From contig JAIBBX010000006.1 in assembly GCA_019694475.1 (NCBI GenBank), positions 1 to 64,000 on the forward strand: DNA of 64,000 nt, written 5' to 3'. Of this stretch, positions 34,134 through 44,741 are shown one piece after another; the first letter of the stretch is position 1, and each line of letters starts with the position of its first letter. The notes beneath the pieces are model-generated. The model did not search any database, was not told where the DNA came from, and saw only the letters and a program-made list of their open reading frames with translations. Source of the stretch: Parachlamydiales bacterium. GTDB lineage: Bacteria > Chlamydiota > Chlamydiia > Chlamydiales > SM23-39. A program made the position numbers and the translations under genes.

Positions 34134-37100
34134 ATGTTTGATGCTGATGAGGATGTAAGAGGTTCTCAGTTTGATAAGTTGACCATTAAGATTGCATCGG
34201 ATGAAGTGATCCGCGATCAGTGGTCTCGAGGCGAAATCAAAAAGCCCGAAACGATTAATTATCGTACCTTCAAACCCGAGAAAGGCGGATTATTCTGCGA
34301 AAAAATCTTCGGGCCGACCCGAGATTGGGAATGCGCTTGCGGAAAATATAAGAAGATCAAGCACAAAGGGATCGTGTGCGATCGTTGCGGCGTAGAAGTC
34401 ACTCTTTCTAAAGTGCGCCGCGAACGGATGGCTCACATTGAGCTCGCGGTTCCTGTTGTACACATTTGGTTTTTCAAGACAATGCCATCGAGGATCGGCA
34501 ATATTTTAGGTATGTCGACCTCCGATTTGGAAAGAGTCATCTACTATGAAGAATATGTAGTGACAGATCCAGGCAGAACAGACCTTCAGAAAAAGCAGCT
34601 TCTGAATGACAACGAATTCAGAGAAGCTCAAGAAAAATGGGGCGCAGATTCCTTCACTGTGAAAATGGGGGGAGAGGCGATCCAGGAACTGCTCAAAACT
34701 GAAGATCTTTCTTCGCTTGTCATCGATCTGAAAGACAAGCTGAGAAAAACGAAGTCGATGCAAGCAAGAATGAAGCTTGCAAAACGTCTTAAAATCATCG
34801 AAGGATTTGCTACTTCTACCAACAGACCGGATTGGATGGTGTTGGGAGTGGTTCCAGTTATCCCGCCCGATTTGCGTCCTCTCGTTCCATTGGATGGCGG
34901 CCGTTTTGCCACATCCGACCTGAACGATTTGTATCGCCGGGTCATCAACCGAAATAACCGTTTGAAGTCGATTTTGAAACTGAAGACTCCTGATGTGATC
35001 GTCCGAAACGAAAAACGGATGCTCCAAGAGGCTGTCGACGCTCTCTTTGACAACGGCCGCCACGGCCATCCAGTCATGGGAGCAGGAAACCGTCCTCTGA
35101 AAGCTCTTTCTGAGATGTTGAAAGGAAAACAAGGGCGATTCCGACAGAACCTCCTCGGAAAACGGGTAGACTACTCGGGCCGTTCGGTGATCGTCGTTGG
35201 TCCAGAATTGCGCTTCAATCAGTGCGGTCTGCCGAAAAAGATGGCGCTCGATCTATTTGAGCCGTTCATCGTAAAACGTCTTAAGGATTTAGGCCTTGTT
35301 TATACGATCCGTTCTGCGAAGAAGATGATCCAAAAGCAAGCTCCTGAAGTGTGGGACGTTTTGGAAGAGATCATCAAAGGACACCCAGTGCTTCTCAACC
35401 GTGCGCCGACGCTGCACCGTTTGGGAATCCAAGCATTCGAACCTGTCCTTATCGAAGGTAAGGCGATCCGTATTCACCCGCTCGTAACTCCTGCGTTCAA
35501 CGCGGACTTCGACGGCGACCAGATGGCGGTTCACGTGCCTCTTTCTATTGAAGCGCAGCTCGAAGCGAAACTGCTCATGATGGCTCCAGACAACATTTTC
35601 CTTCCTTCATCCGGAAGACCTGTTGCGGTTCCATCGCAGGATATGATTTTGGGACTGTACTACTTGATGCACGATCCTGTTGTTCATCCAGACAAAGCTA
35701 ACAAGAAGATCAAAGTCTTTAGCAGCCCACAAGAAGTGCTGATGGCGCTCCATTCAAGTGGAAGCTACAACTGGTATGAGAATGAAAAAGAAGAAGGACG
35801 CAGAGACCATTTAGGCCGCGGACTTCAAATTCATGAAAAGATCAAGGTGCTCATCGACGGCGGCATCATTGAAACAACGCCAGGCCGCGTTGTGTTCAAC
35901 ACGATCGTTCCAAAACAACTCGGCTTCCAGAACTATGTCCTTCGTAAGAAGAGACTTTCCGAGCTTGTGCTTGAGTGCTACAAGAAAATCGGTTTGGAAG
36001 CTACTGTTCAGTTCTTGGACAACATGAAGAACCTCGGATTTGCCGAAGCGACAAAAGCAGCCCTTTCAATGGGAACTTGCGACGTAAAAGTACCTCCTCA
36101 CAAAGCAAAAGTGCTTGAAGAGGCGTATAAGCGCGTGGCTGTTGTTAAGAAGCAATACGAAGACGGTATTATTACCGATGGCGAGCGTCACTCTAAGATC
36201 ATTAGTATCTGGACTGAAGTTTCCGATAAGCTATCCGAAGACCTGTTCAAACTGATTTACGACACCTCTTCTGGCCAGCTGAATCCGCTATACCTCATGG
36301 TCGACTCGGGTGCGAGAGGTAACAAGTCTCAGGTTAAGCAGTTGGGCGCTCTCCGAGGCCTTATGGCGAAACCATCAGGCGAGATTATCGAATCGCCGAT
36401 TACAGCCAACTTCCGCGAAGGATTGACTGTGATGGAGTACTTCATTTCAACTCACGGAGCCCGAAAAGGTCTCTCCGATACAGCGTTGAAAACAGCCGAC
36501 TCTGGATATTTGACAAGAAGACTTGTCGACGTATCTCAAGACGTCATCGTGACTCGCGAAGATTGCGGAACTCTCAACGGAATTGAGGTCACTGCGATCA
36601 AGCAAGGAAACGAGGAACTCCTCCCAATCAAAGACAGGATCTATGGACGTACAGTCTTGGATGATATTTATCTCCCAGGCGACAGCAAGAAAATCCTGGC
36701 TCGCGCTGGAGATGTTCTGACTGCAGGCCAAGCTGAAGCGATCGACGATGCTGGTATTGAGACAGTCAAGATCCGCTCTGCGCTCACTTGCGAAAGCCGA
36801 AGAGGCATTTGCGCAAAATGCTATGGATTGAATCTGGCGACAGGCAATCTTGTAGGGCTTGGAGAGGCGATTGGAATTATCGCTGCTCAGTCGATTGGTG
36901 AACCAGGAACGCAGCTCACTATGAGAACGTTCCACTTGGGCGGTATTGCGTCTGCAGGCTTAAGCCCAGAGCTCATTGCTGAACAAGACGGCGTGCTTGT
37001 CTATATGGACCTGCGCGTGGTTCAAAACGAAGAAGGCCACTGGCTTGCGCTCAATAAGAACGGAACGCTTCAAATTGTCCGCGATGAAGGCCGTGCTTTA

Positions 37101-38318
37101 GAAGACTATAAGAAGCTCTTGAGCAATAAGTCGATTGAGCCGCTCCAAACATTCAACGTCGAACTTGGAACAAAAATCTTCTTTGCCGATGGCGCAAAAG
37201 TCAAGATGAAGACCAAGGTTGGCCAGTGGGAGCAGCACTCAAGCCCGATCATTTGCGAAAGACCTGGATACGTGAAGTACGAAGACCTCGTTGAAGGTAT
37301 TTCTACGATGCGCGAAGTCAATAAGCAGACCGGCCAGGTCGAGTTGATCGTGAAGCAGCACCGTGGAGAACTCCACCCGCAGATCTCGATCTTCTCAGAT
37401 GCTGAATACAGCGAGCTGATTGGAACCTATGCGATTCCAGCGGGCGCTGTGATCTCTATGCGCGAAGGTCAGTTTGTCACAGCAGGTATGATCCTTGCTA
37501 AGCTGCCGCGCGGCGCAATCAAGACAAAAGACATCACGGGCGGTTTGCCGCGTGTTGCCGAACTCTTTGAAGCAAGAAAGCCGAAAGATGCGGCTGAAAT
37601 TGCTAAGATCGATGGTATTGTCGACTTCCGCGGCGTTCAGAAGAACAAGCGGATTGTGATTGTACGCGATGATGTAACAGGAATGGAAGAAGAGCACCTC
37701 ATCCCGCTCACAAAACACTTGATCATCCAGAAAGGGGACAGTGTGGTGAAGGGACAGCAGCTGACAGAAGGTCTTGTTGTATCTCAGGAAATCCTTGATA
37801 TTTGCGGCGTTCGCGAACTCCAAAAATATCTCGTACGGCAAGTACAAGAGGTTTACCGGCTCCAGGGTGTTGATATCAATGATAAACACATTGAGATCAT
37901 CGTCCGACAGATGCTGCAAAAAGTGCGCATCACCGATCCAGGCGATACCACATTCTTGCACGGCGAAGACATCGATAAGAAAGCGTTCCACGAACAGAAC
38001 CGCAAAACGATTGAAGAGGGCGGCAAGCCGGCAGCGGCAGCGCCTGTTCTTCTCGGTATTACCCGAGCATCTCTCGGAACCGAATCGTTCGTTTCTGCGG
38101 CATCGTTCCAGGAGACAACGCGCGTTCTTACCGAAGCGGCATCGGAATCGAAGACCGACTACTTGCTCGATATCAAGGCAAACCTGATCATGGGACACAT
38201 GATTCCAGGCGGTACTGGGTACGAGTATCACAAGAAGGTTAACAAGTTCATCGATGCTCAAGCGGCCGAAGAACTCGAGATCGACTTCGAATCTGAAATC
38301 GCCACAGTTGGCGCATAA
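34134..38318 (+). CDS. rpoC: DNA-directed RNA polymerase subunit beta'
   Basis: A 1394-residue beta' subunit. The zinc-ribbon cysteines ([20 protein letters not shown]), the catalytic [14 protein letters not shown] motif that holds the active-site magnesium, [18 protein letters not shown] and the bridge/trigger region ([18 protein letters not shown]) are intact. A second zinc site ([13 protein letters not shown]) lies farther on. A strong terminator closes the operon 10 bp after the stop. Confidence 0.99.
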   Translation: MFDADEDVRGSQFDKLTIKIASDEVIRDQWSRGEIKKPETINYRTFKPEKGGLFCEKIFGPTRDWECACGKYKKIKHKGIVCDRCGVEVTLSKVRRERMAHIELAVPVVHIWFFKTMPSRIGNILGMSTSDLERVIYYEEYVVTDPGRTDLQKKQLLNDNEFREAQEKWGADSFTVKMGGEAIQELLKTEDLSSLVIDLKDKLRKTKSMQARMKLAKRLKIIEGFATSTNRPDWMVLGVVPVIPPDLRPLVPLDGGRFATSDLNDLYRRVINRNNRLKSILKLKTPDVIVRNEKRMLQEAVDALFDNGRHGHPVMGAGNRPLKALSEMLKGKQGRFRQNLLGKRVDYSGRSVIVVGPELRFNQCGLPKKMALDLFEPFIVKRLKDLGLVYTIRSAKKMIQKQAPEVWDVLEEIIKGHPVLLNRAPTLHRLGIQAFEPVLIEGKAIRIHPLVTPAFNADFDGDQMAVHVPLSIEAQLEAKLLMMAPDNIFLPSSGRPVAVPSQDMILGLYYLMHDPVVHPDKANKKIKVFSSPQEVLMALHSSGSYNWYENEKEEGRRDHLGRGLQIHEKIKVLIDGGIIETTPGRVVFNTIVPKQLGFQNYVLRKKRLSELVLECYKKIGLEATVQFLDNMKNLGFAEATKAALSMGTCDVKVPPHKAKVLEEAYKRVAVVKKQYEDGIITDGERHSKIISIWTEVSDKLSEDLFKLIYDTSSGQLNPLYLMVDSGARGNKSQVKQLGALRGLMAKPSGEIIESPITANFREGLTVMEYFISTHGARKGLSDTALKTADSGYLTRRLVDVSQDVIVTREDCGTLNGIEVTAIKQGNEELLPIKDRIYGRTVLDDIYLPGDSKKILARAGDVLTAGQAEAIDDAGIETVKIRSALTCESRRGICAKCYGLNLATGNLVGLGEAIGIIAAQSIGEPGTQLTMRTFHLGGIASAGLSPELIAEQDGVLVYMDLRVVQNEEGHWLALNKNGTLQIVRDEGRALEDYKKLLSNKSIEPLQTFNVELGTKIFFADGAKVKMKTKVGQWEQHSSPIICERPGYVKYEDLVEGISTMREVNKQTGQVELIVKQHRGELHPQISIFSDAEYSELIGTYAIPAGAVISMREGQFVTAGMILAKLPRGAIKTKDITGGLPRVAELFEARKPKDAAEIAKIDGIVDFRGVQKNKRIVIVRDDVTGMEEEHLIPLTKHLIIQKGDSVVKGQQLTEGLVVSQEILDICGVRELQKYLVRQVQEVYRLQGVDINDKHIEIIVRQMLQKVRITDPGDTTFLHGEDIDKKAFHEQNRKTIEEGGKPAAAAPVLLGITRASLGTESFVSAASFQETTRVLTEAASESKTDYLLDIKANLIMGHMIPGGTGYEYHKKVNKFIDAQAAEELEIDFESEIATVGA

Positions 38319-38328
38319 AATAGATATA

Positions 38329-38360
38329 AAACCCCCGGTTTAAGGACCGGGGGTTTTTTT
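38329..38360. terminator. Terminator after rpoC, probably bidirectional
   Basis: An 11-bp GC-rich stem (38329-38339 with 38346-38356) and a T-run to 38360. On the other strand the stem is followed by AAA and TTTTAT-type sequence, so it can also end the convergent M91-like gene whose stop is at 38359. Confidence 0.9.
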
Positions 38361-39657
38361 ATAATGTTCCCTTTTTGACCTTCTCGACAATGCTTGAGAA
38401 AACTGTTTCGTGGCGAACTTTTTTCTTTCTACTAGACTCATCTTCCTCAGGATCTTCTAAAGCAGGCATGTCTACGCATCGTAGATACTTTCCTTTCCTT
38501 GCATTTTGATCTTGAAGCGCCACCTTAACCAAAGTTTCTACTGCCCCATGATGATTTGACTCGATAAGATTCTGAATAGAACGGTCGAGGACAGGAGATG
38601 TGACCATAGGAATCGCATCTATTATATCTTGCCTAGCTCGCGCTTTTGCTCCACTTTCGATTTTTATAACAGGCGGAGTTTTAGGGCCTGAGGCTTTTAA
38701 ATGAGTATGCCTAGGAAATAAATTGAACTCGGCTCTCAAAGATTCCTCGCTCAGCTCATGAGCTCCATGGCATTTGCAAAACCCTTTGATCGTTCGCCAT
38801 TCTTCGGGATCTGTGTAGTAGGGAGGCATGTCAGGATCATCTTTATGAGAGCCGCGGGATCCTTCCAGTTCATGTAACAAATGAATGAGTTCATGGGCCA
38901 ATATGATGTATGTAGGATCTGAAATCGAACGAACATCGCAAGGCCTTACTTCTGAATAAGTGATCTCAGGGACAACTCCATATCCAATGATATGATTCGA
39001 TGCCGTATAATTAAATATTTCATTCGCCTTGATTGTGACGCTCTTGGAAAGGTTTTTTTCGATGCGGCGGATCAATTCTCTTCCTAGGGGACGGCTCAAT
39101 AGGATTCGTATGTTGTGAAAAATATGTCCGGAAAATTCATCTGCATTTATATCTTTGTATTTGGCAATGTTGTAATCAAGTTGGACTTTTCTAATAAAAT
39201 CTATATAAAGCTTTTTCAGCTTGCCTAGTTCTGATTGTTTGATTCCGTTTTTGGGCATGTCTCCTGCATACTCATCGCTAAAAATGACTAGATCAGTGTC
39301 TGAAAAGATTCCTAGACGTTTATCGACAGGATATCCATCTGCTAGATACAAAAATTCGCGACGGATATCGTTGGATTTTGCCCGGTTTGCAGATATGCAT
39401 GCGAAAAATCGAGACCAAACTTCCTTGATCTTTTGATGATCTGAGCCGAGCTGCGAGATTCTATCTCGAAGAGATTGCATCTCGTAGTGGAGAGGATTGC
39501 TCTTAGAAGCAAGAGTTTGAAGGACCGCTTCTCCTAGATTTCTTCTGTAATCAGGATTATTTATTTTCTTGAAATAATGAAAATCATCAACTCCATAATT
39601 TATTCTTGTTATGAAGCTAAAGAAATCATTGTTAATTGGTGTAAATGCGCTTGCCAT
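38359..39657 (-). CDS. M91/NleD-like zinc metallopeptidase, effector candidate
   Basis: A 432-residue soluble protein without a classical signal. Residues 250-262 read YIILAHELIHLLH, an HExxH zinc motif (His255, Glu256, His259). About 25 residues later DPEEWRTIKG and ELSEESLRAEFNLFPRHTH (301-319) reproduce the downstream pattern of the M91 family, whose best-known member is the type III effector NleD that cuts JNK and p38 kinases. The flanking regions (1-230 and 320-432) are not recognised; the last stretch is basic (SSRKKKVRHE). An effector role is inferred from the family. No clear ribosome binding site precedes the ATG. Confidence 0.75.
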   Translation of the reverse strand: MASAFTPINNDFFSFITRINYGVDDFHYFKKINNPDYRRNLGEAVLQTLASKSNPLHYEMQSLRDRISQLGSDHQKIKEVWSRFFACISANRAKSNDIRREFLYLADGYPVDKRLGIFSDTDLVIFSDEYAGDMPKNGIKQSELGKLKKLYIDFIRKVQLDYNIAKYKDINADEFSGHIFHNIRILLSRPLGRELIRRIEKNLSKSVTIKANEIFNYTASNHIIGYGVVPEITYSEVRPCDVRSISDPTYIILAHELIHLLHELEGSRGSHKDDPDMPPYYTDPEEWRTIKGFCKCHGAHELSEESLRAEFNLFPRHTHLKASGPKTPPVIKIESGAKARARQDIIDAIPMVTSPVLDRSIQNLIESNHHGAVETLVKVALQDQNARKGKYLRCVDMPALEDPEEDESSRKKKVRHETVFSSIVEKVKKGTL

Positions 39658-39701
39658 AAAAAAATCTAAGATATTATGGCTAAACGAGGAATAAATTTCA
39701 G

Positions 39702-40880
39702 CTATTCAAAAAGGATTCCGGCGAGTCCGAGGACTGAAAAACTAAAACCCCCGACGAGGGCGTGTGCGATCGAACAGCCAGCTAGATTGTGGTTGCGCGA
39801 ATAGAGCCAACCTAAGAACATTCCGAAAACCAAAACGATCAAAGCAAAGTAGACAGAAAAGAAGACGTGGATGGATGCAAAGATCAGATTCGACATAACG
39901 ATAGAGATAATGACGCGGTGTTTGGCCAACAGGAACTTTTCGAGAAGTCCCTGCAAAACGCCCCTTGCCAAAAGCTCCTGCAAGGGAACAAACAGTAAGC
40001 AATAGATTGCATTGCTTATGAGCCAGTAACTCAGCGTCCTGTGCTGAGGGTCTGGAAAAATCGAATAAGGGTCGAATAAAGGTTTATTCGGAATCACATT
40101 GAAATAAATCAAAAACAATTTTAATGAAACCCCGAATAGCATCCAGGGAAATGAAAAGGCGATCCCTTCAATGCAAGATGCTTTGAGGTTTGTTGTGGTT
40201 ATACCTACTTCTTCCAAAGGCATTTTGAAATGTCTTGTCAGAGCGTAAATAACGGCTCCCATAGTTACTGTAAGGGGGATTGAGATGACAGAGGTCGATG
40301 GAACGATTTTCATCAGATACTGCAAGAGAGGTAAGATAAATACATAAAAGCTGAGGATGGTAATTGTTCCGATGAGGAAGGTTCCCATTTTCGAGCGGGT
40401 GCGCAGTTCCGTTACTTGATTGCGGAGCGCTTCAATTGCCACTTCATCTGTATGGCGTAAAGCTGAGCCGATATTCTCAGAGAGGCGAAGCTGGAGAGCG
40501 ATGAGATCAGGTTTCTTTTTCATGAGCTGAGTCAAGTCATCGAAAGTGATGCGGTATAGACGAGCGTCTGTAGCTGCTTGAACTGAAGCAGATCTAGGGC
40601 CATTATCGATGAGCGAAATTTCTCCAACAGGTTGACCCAGCCTAATCTTGCCAATCACATGGCTTTCATCTAGTTTCGAATCGTATTTGCTAACTGTAAG
40701 TTCGCCCTCTACAAGGACATAGAATTCCTTCCCGATTTCTCCTTCCCGGATGAGATAGGTCCCTTTTTCGATTCTCAATTCTTCAGCGATTGAAAAGACC
40801 GATTCGATTTGGTCTTTGCTGAGACCTCGGAAAAGAGAGCTGCTTAGGAATTGTTCATGAGGGGTGCGTTTTGGATCCAT
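39702..40880 (-). CDS. Cyclic-nucleotide-binding domain fused to a CPBP-type membrane protease domain
   Basis: A 392-residue inner-membrane protein. Residues 14-130 form a cNMP-binding domain (TYLIREGEIGKEFYVLVEGE, then the phosphate cassette GEISLIDNGPRSASV at 86-100). After a charged helix (145-163) come about eight membrane segments and the CPBP motifs: PLQELLARG (301-307), FASIHVF (His338) and CSIAHALVGG (His373). The first Glu of the usual EExxxR is Gln301 here, so protease activity may be reduced or lost. A ligand-controlled membrane protease is the simplest reading but is inference. Confidence 0.8.
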   Translation of the reverse strand: MDPKRTPHEQFLSSSLFRGLSKDQIESVFSIAEELRIEKGTYLIREGEIGKEFYVLVEGELTVSKYDSKLDESHVIGKIRLGQPVGEISLIDNGPRSASVQAATDARLYRITFDDLTQLMKKKPDLIALQLRLSENIGSALRHTDEVAIEALRNQVTELRTRSKMGTFLIGTITILSFYVFILPLLQYLMKIVPSTSVISIPLTVTMGAVIYALTRHFKMPLEEVGITTTNLKASCIEGIAFSFPWMLFGVSLKLFLIYFNVIPNKPLFDPYSIFPDPQHRTLSYWLISNAIYCLLFVPLQELLARGVLQGLLEKFLLAKHRVIISIVMSNLIFASIHVFFSVYFALIVLVFGMFLGWLYSRNHNLAGCSIAHALVGGFSFSVLGLAGILFE

Positions 40881-40908
40881 ATTTTTTACATATGGAATCC
40901 TGTGCGAT

Positions 40909-41784
40909 TTATGTCAATAATTCGGTGACGTAATTTTCTGGATCGAAGCGCTCTAAATCCTTTGCGCCTTCGCCGGTGCCGACCCACTGAATGGGGATGC
41001 CCAGCTGCTTTTGAATGGAGATCGCGATGCCCCCTTTTGCCGAACCGTCTAGCTTTGTTAAAACGATGCCTGTGAGGGGCGTATATTGGTGGAAAGTTTT
41101 TGCCTGATCAATTGCGTTTTGCCCAATTGTCGCGTCTACCACCAGCAGTGTTTCGTGTGGCGCATCGGGGAGCTGCTTTTGGCAAACTCTTCTCACTTTG
41201 GCAAGTTCATGCATCAATTCTGTTTTGGTTTGCAATCTTCCTGCCGTATCGATCAAGACCACATCGGCACCGCGCGCTTTGCCTGCAGCCACAGCATCGA
41301 AAGCCACCCCCGAAGGATCGCTATTGGGCAGCGACTTGATCAGATCTACTCCAACTCTTTTGGCCCAAGCATCGAGCTGTTCGATTGCAGCAGCTCGAAA
41401 AGTATCTCCGGCAGCAACAAGTACCTTTTTTCCTTCCCGGACATAGTGAGAAGCAAGCTTAGCCAAAGTTGTTGTTTTGCCGCTTCCATTGACTCCAACA
41501 AGGAGGATCACAAGGGGTTTTGCATCAACGGGCCGGTAGGGGAGGAGGCCTTTTAAAAGCTCCTGTTTCACGAACGCTAGAATCTCGTCGGTAGAGATAT
41601 TGGAATTTTTCTTATAGAGCCCCCGGATTTTTTCGACTAGTTCGGCCGCAGTCTCAGCTCCAAGGTCAGCCTCATAAAAAATTTGTTCTAAGTGCTCAAA
41701 TGCCGCATCATCAGGGGCTTTTGAAAAAAGAGCCCTGATTTTCTTAGCGAATGGAGAAACTAGTTTTTTGAAGAACCCAAACAT
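40909..41784 (-). CDS. ftsY: Signal recognition particle receptor FtsY
   Basis: A 291-residue SRP GTPase (from the ATG at 41784; a TTG at 41793 would add three residues). The N domain (residues 1-85) leads into the G domain: GVNGSGKTTTLAKLA (P-loop), DTFRAAAIEQL, LIDTAGRLQTK, LTKLDGSAKGG and GTGEGAKDLERF. It has no acidic N-terminal A domain, which is common outside enterobacteria. It docks SRP-ribosome complexes at the membrane. A TATAAT ends only 8 bp before the ATG. Confidence 0.97.
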   Translation of the reverse strand: MFGFFKKLVSPFAKKIRALFSKAPDDAAFEHLEQIFYEADLGAETAAELVEKIRGLYKKNSNISTDEILAFVKQELLKGLLPYRPVDAKPLVILLVGVNGSGKTTTLAKLASHYVREGKKVLVAAGDTFRAAAIEQLDAWAKRVGVDLIKSLPNSDPSGVAFDAVAAGKARGADVVLIDTAGRLQTKTELMHELAKVRRVCQKQLPDAPHETLLVVDATIGQNAIDQAKTFHQYTPLTGIVLTKLDGSAKGGIAISIQKQLGIPIQWVGTGEGAKDLERFDPENYVTELLT

Positions 41785-41792
41785 CTCCTTCA

Positions 41793-41821
41793 ATTATATT
41801 CTGTTAGCAGAGAAAAAACAA
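41793..41821 (-). promoter_or_regulatory. Promoter with -10 box close to the ftsY start
   Basis: On the minus strand TTGTTT (41821-41816), a 17-bp spacer and a perfect TATAAT (41798-41793). Transcription would begin within a base or two of the ATG at 41784. An AAGGAG touches the ATG directly, too close to act as a normal ribosome binding site. Confidence 0.45.
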
Positions 41822-41899
41822 GCCCAGGATGAACAACTCTTTTCTTGATCTTTAATCTGAGGATGGCGGATATTCACACCCTTAAAAAAGGAAGTGGTC

Positions 41900-42859
41900 A
41901 TGATTAGAGTTACTCCTCCCAGCCCAAAAACAGGCGATATTCCATCTTCGCCAACGCTTTCTAATGCGAGAACTATTTTTCCTGATTCCCCAGCTCGAAT
42001 CGTTGTAAGGAGACACAGAATCGAAAGCGCGAATAGTGCAGCTCAACAATTCATCAGCCATCCAGAAGGTCCGTTAAAGGGGGTGGATGTGAGAAGTTTT
42101 TTGCCTCAATGGCCCTTCGATGGATTAGCACACACAGTAAATACACACATAGTGAAAGCGGGGGGAATTAAACCTGTCACTCTTGCAATATCCGGCGCCC
42201 CCAAAAGTGATGAAACGGTGAGTTTTTCAATTCAGCCTATTAAAGATGTGGCAACAGAAGAAAAAGGGGTAGATCCTGAACTTCTTCTTCTGACCGATGG
42301 TCTGGGGAATGCGCTCCACGCCCTTTTTGATGCATGCAAAAGTCAAACTGTTGATCCAGCAATCGTGGAAAGAGCTCACGAAAAATATAGACAGCTTCGA
42401 ACTCTTATGGCAACGAATCGAGGGATTTTTGGTTGTAAGAGCCCAGATCCGACTTCATTCAAAGCCGCTGAAGAACCTCAAGGTCCAGTTCTTATTGTGG
42501 ATGATCAACCCCTATGCCGTAAAATGATGCGCAATATGCTAGCCCCTTATAATCTCCCAATCGAAGAAGCAGCGGATGGTAAAACCGCTTTAGAAATGAT
42601 TAAGAAAAAAAACTATTCGCTAGTTTTTATGGATATTATAATGCCTGAAATGAATGGCAGAATAGCTTGTAGTTCCATAAGAGCATTGCCAGATAGAGCT
42701 GGCTTACCGATTGTTGCCGCATCCTCTGAAACAATAACAGCCGAAGAAATGGGTCCTCATGGATTTACCTTTCGTATAACCAAACCATTTTCGCTACAGG
42801 AAATACGAAAGATTCTAAAGGCGACCTTTCCCTCTAGATTTAAAGAAGAGGATAAATGA
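41900..42859 (+). CDS. Orphan response-regulator receiver protein
   Basis: A 319-residue protein. I chose the ATG at 41900, which has AGGAAG six bases upstream; a GTG at 41894 would add two residues. Residues about 196-312 are a receiver domain: VLIVDDQP (Asp201, Asp202), FMDIIMPEMNG (phospho-acceptor Asp245), a Ser-rich end of strand 4 (VAASSE) and ITKPFS (Lys). The N-terminal 195 residues match no domain I know and no DNA-binding output domain is present. No histidine kinase is adjacent. The partner could be the kinase at 57710, but that is a guess. Confidence 0.8.
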   Translation: MIRVTPPSPKTGDIPSSPTLSNARTIFPDSPARIVVRRHRIESANSAAQQFISHPEGPLKGVDVRSFLPQWPFDGLAHTVNTHIVKAGGIKPVTLAISGAPKSDETVSFSIQPIKDVATEEKGVDPELLLLTDGLGNALHALFDACKSQTVDPAIVERAHEKYRQLRTLMATNRGIFGCKSPDPTSFKAAEEPQGPVLIVDDQPLCRKMMRNMLAPYNLPIEEAADGKTALEMIKKKNYSLVFMDIIMPEMNGRIACSSIRALPDRAGLPIVAASSETITAEEMGPHGFTFRITKPFSLQEIRKILKATFPSRFKEEDK

Positions 42860-42957
42860 CCCAAATTTTACGTGGATAGGTTCATAGAGCCGGCAAGCAT
42901 TCCGCTTGAGTTTTTTTTTGCTAAGGATCTAATTTAGTATCTCAATTGGGAGGAAAT

Positions 42958-43773
42958 GTGGCTAAACGGACTATTTTGATTACTGGAGCTGGCCAAGGGA
43001 TAGGTCAAGCAATCGCATTCCGGTTTGCTAAAGAAGGAGATCGGATTGCGGCAGTCTTGAAAGACGGGCCTGCTCAAGTCGAAGAAACAAGGAAGGGTAT
43101 TCTTGCGGCTGGCGGGAAGGCGAATATTTACGAAGTGGATGTCCGCGATCCGGAAAGCTTAAAGAAAATGATTGCGGAGATCGGGGATATAGACGTCCTG
43201 ATCAATAATACGAGCGCTCCCTGTTTTAAAGAACCGATGCATACATCTCCAGAGCAATTCGACCTCGCATGGTCGACGAGTGCCAGGGCCGCCTTTTTGC
43301 TGTCTCAGCTCTGCTTTCATCAACTGAAAAAGAGCAAAAATGGCCACATCATCAATATTGCACCGCCTCTCAATTTAGAAGTGGAGTGGCTGAAAGATTT
43401 TTTACCCTTTGCGTTAGGAAAATATGGAATGAGCTTATGCACTCGAGGATTTGCTGCTGAATTCGAACCTTTTGGAATTTCGGTCAATTCCCTTTGGCCG
43501 CAGACAAATATTGCTACGCCGAGGCTCAAAGAGCATTTGACGCCGCAAGTGTATGCGGGGAGCAGATGGCCCTCGATTATGGCCGATGCTGCATTCGTGC
43601 TCGCTTCTCGAAAAATGACGGGCCAATTTTTGATCGATGAGACTTTACTTAGAGAAAGCGGGATGACAGACTTTTCGAAATACGCGGTTGATCCAAATCA
43701 TCCACTGGTGCAAACCCTGTTCCTTCCCTTGAAGAAGGAAATGATTCCGATTTCAAGGGAGATGTTTAGGTGA
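42958..43773 (+). CDS. SDR-family protein of HSDL2 type with substituted catalytic residues
   Basis: A 271-residue Rossmann protein starting at the GTG at 42958, behind GGGAGGA. The NAD(P)-binding motif GAGQGIG is at residues 10-16 and INNTSAP follows. The region IINIAPPLNLEVEW and GKYGMSLC resembles the HSDL2-like SDR branch. Two catalytic positions are changed: Ala135 replaces the usual Ser and Phe151 replaces the Tyr of YxxxK (Lys155 is kept). Cofactor binding is likely, normal dehydrogenase chemistry is doubtful. It converges with tal 11 bp downstream. Confidence 0.8.
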   Translation: MAKRTILITGAGQGIGQAIAFRFAKEGDRIAAVLKDGPAQVEETRKGILAAGGKANIYEVDVRDPESLKKMIAEIGDIDVLINNTSAPCFKEPMHTSPEQFDLAWSTSARAAFLLSQLCFHQLKKSKNGHIINIAPPLNLEVEWLKDFLPFALGKYGMSLCTRGFAAEFEPFGISVNSLWPQTNIATPRLKEHLTPQVYAGSRWPSIMADAAFVLASRKMTGQFLIDETLLRESGMTDFSKYAVDPNHPLVQTLFLPLKKEMIPISREMFR

Positions 43774-43784
43774 GAAAATCTTCC

Positions 43785-44732
43785 CTATCCTATCTTTTTC
43801 ATCCGGTCTAAAATCATGTTTTCCAGCTTCTCGATGTCCTTAACGAAGTTGCGGATTCCTTCGGCCAATTTATCTGTGGCCATAGCATCCTCGTTGAGAA
43901 GGTAGCGGAAGGTCCTTTCATCGACTTTGATCTGCTGGATTGGGCTGTCTTTAGACTTGGCAGGGTCTAGTTTGCGCGATAGCGGTGCAGTTGATTCCTT
44001 GAGCTCTTCAAGTAGCTTGGGGGCGATTGTAAGGAGATCGCAGCCGGCAAGTTCCGTTATTTCATCTTTGTTGCGGAAGGAAGCTCCCATGATCTGGGTT
44101 TTGATCCCAAATTTTTTATAGTAGTGGAAGATTTTAGTGACCGATTTCACGCCAGGATCTTCCGCTCCAGGATAACTGTCTTTTTTCTCTGCTTGTTTAT
44201 ACCAATCAAGAATGCGGCCGACGAAGGGGGAGATAAGCGTGGCATGCACATCTGCGCAGGCGATCGCTTGCACTAAGCTGAACAGAAGGGTCATATTGCA
44301 ATGGATGCCCTCTTTTTCGAGCGCCTTTGCAGCAAGGATTCCTTCCCAGGTTGTTGCAAGCTTGATCAGGATCCGTTTCCGGTTGATGCCGGCAGCTTCG
44401 TAAAGGGCGATGATATGGCGCGCTTTTGCGATCGACCCTTCAACATCGAAAGAAAGCCGTGCATCGACTTCGGTCGAGACTCTTCCTGGGACAATTTTCA
44501 GAATTTCAAGGCCGAATTTGACAAACACTTGATCGAGGATTTCCTTTAGATCGCCCTTGCCGGCCCGGATCGCCCCATCGAGAAGGTGCTGATATTGGGG
44601 CTGCTGGCTTGCTGCATAGATGAGGGAAGGGTTTGTTGTCGAATCGGTTGGGTGATAGGCTTTCAAGGTCTCAAAATCGCCTGTATCGGCAACGACTACG
44701 GTCATTTTTTTGAGCTGATCAAGTTGGTTCAT
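43785..44732 (-). CDS. tal: Transaldolase
   Basis: A 315-residue class I transaldolase of the pentose phosphate pathway, which exchanges a dihydroxyacetone unit between sugar phosphates. Motifs are [13 protein letters not shown] near the N-terminus, [24 protein letters not shown] (the Schiff-base Lys) and [13 protein letters not shown]. Length fits the TalB type. In chlamydiae tal lies next to rpoC; here six genes separate them. An AAAGGAAT ribosome binding site precedes the ATG. Confidence 0.97.
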   Translation of the reverse strand: MNQLDQLKKMTVVVADTGDFETLKAYHPTDSTTNPSLIYAASQQPQYQHLLDGAIRAGKGDLKEILDQVFVKFGLEILKIVPGRVSTEVDARLSFDVEGSIAKARHIIALYEAAGINRKRILIKLATTWEGILAAKALEKEGIHCNMTLLFSLVQAIACADVHATLISPFVGRILDWYKQAEKKDSYPGAEDPGVKSVTKIFHYYKKFGIKTQIMGASFRNKDEITELAGCDLLTIAPKLLEELKESTAPLSRKLDPAKSKDSPIQQIKVDERTFRYLLNEDAMATDKLAEGIRNFVKDIEKLENMILDRMKKIG

Positions 44733-44741
44733 GAAATTCCT

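Noticed and set aside
37395..38261. 288-codon minus-strand frame within rpoC
   Set aside because: rpoC is certain on the other strand; the antisense frame is a codon-bias artefact.
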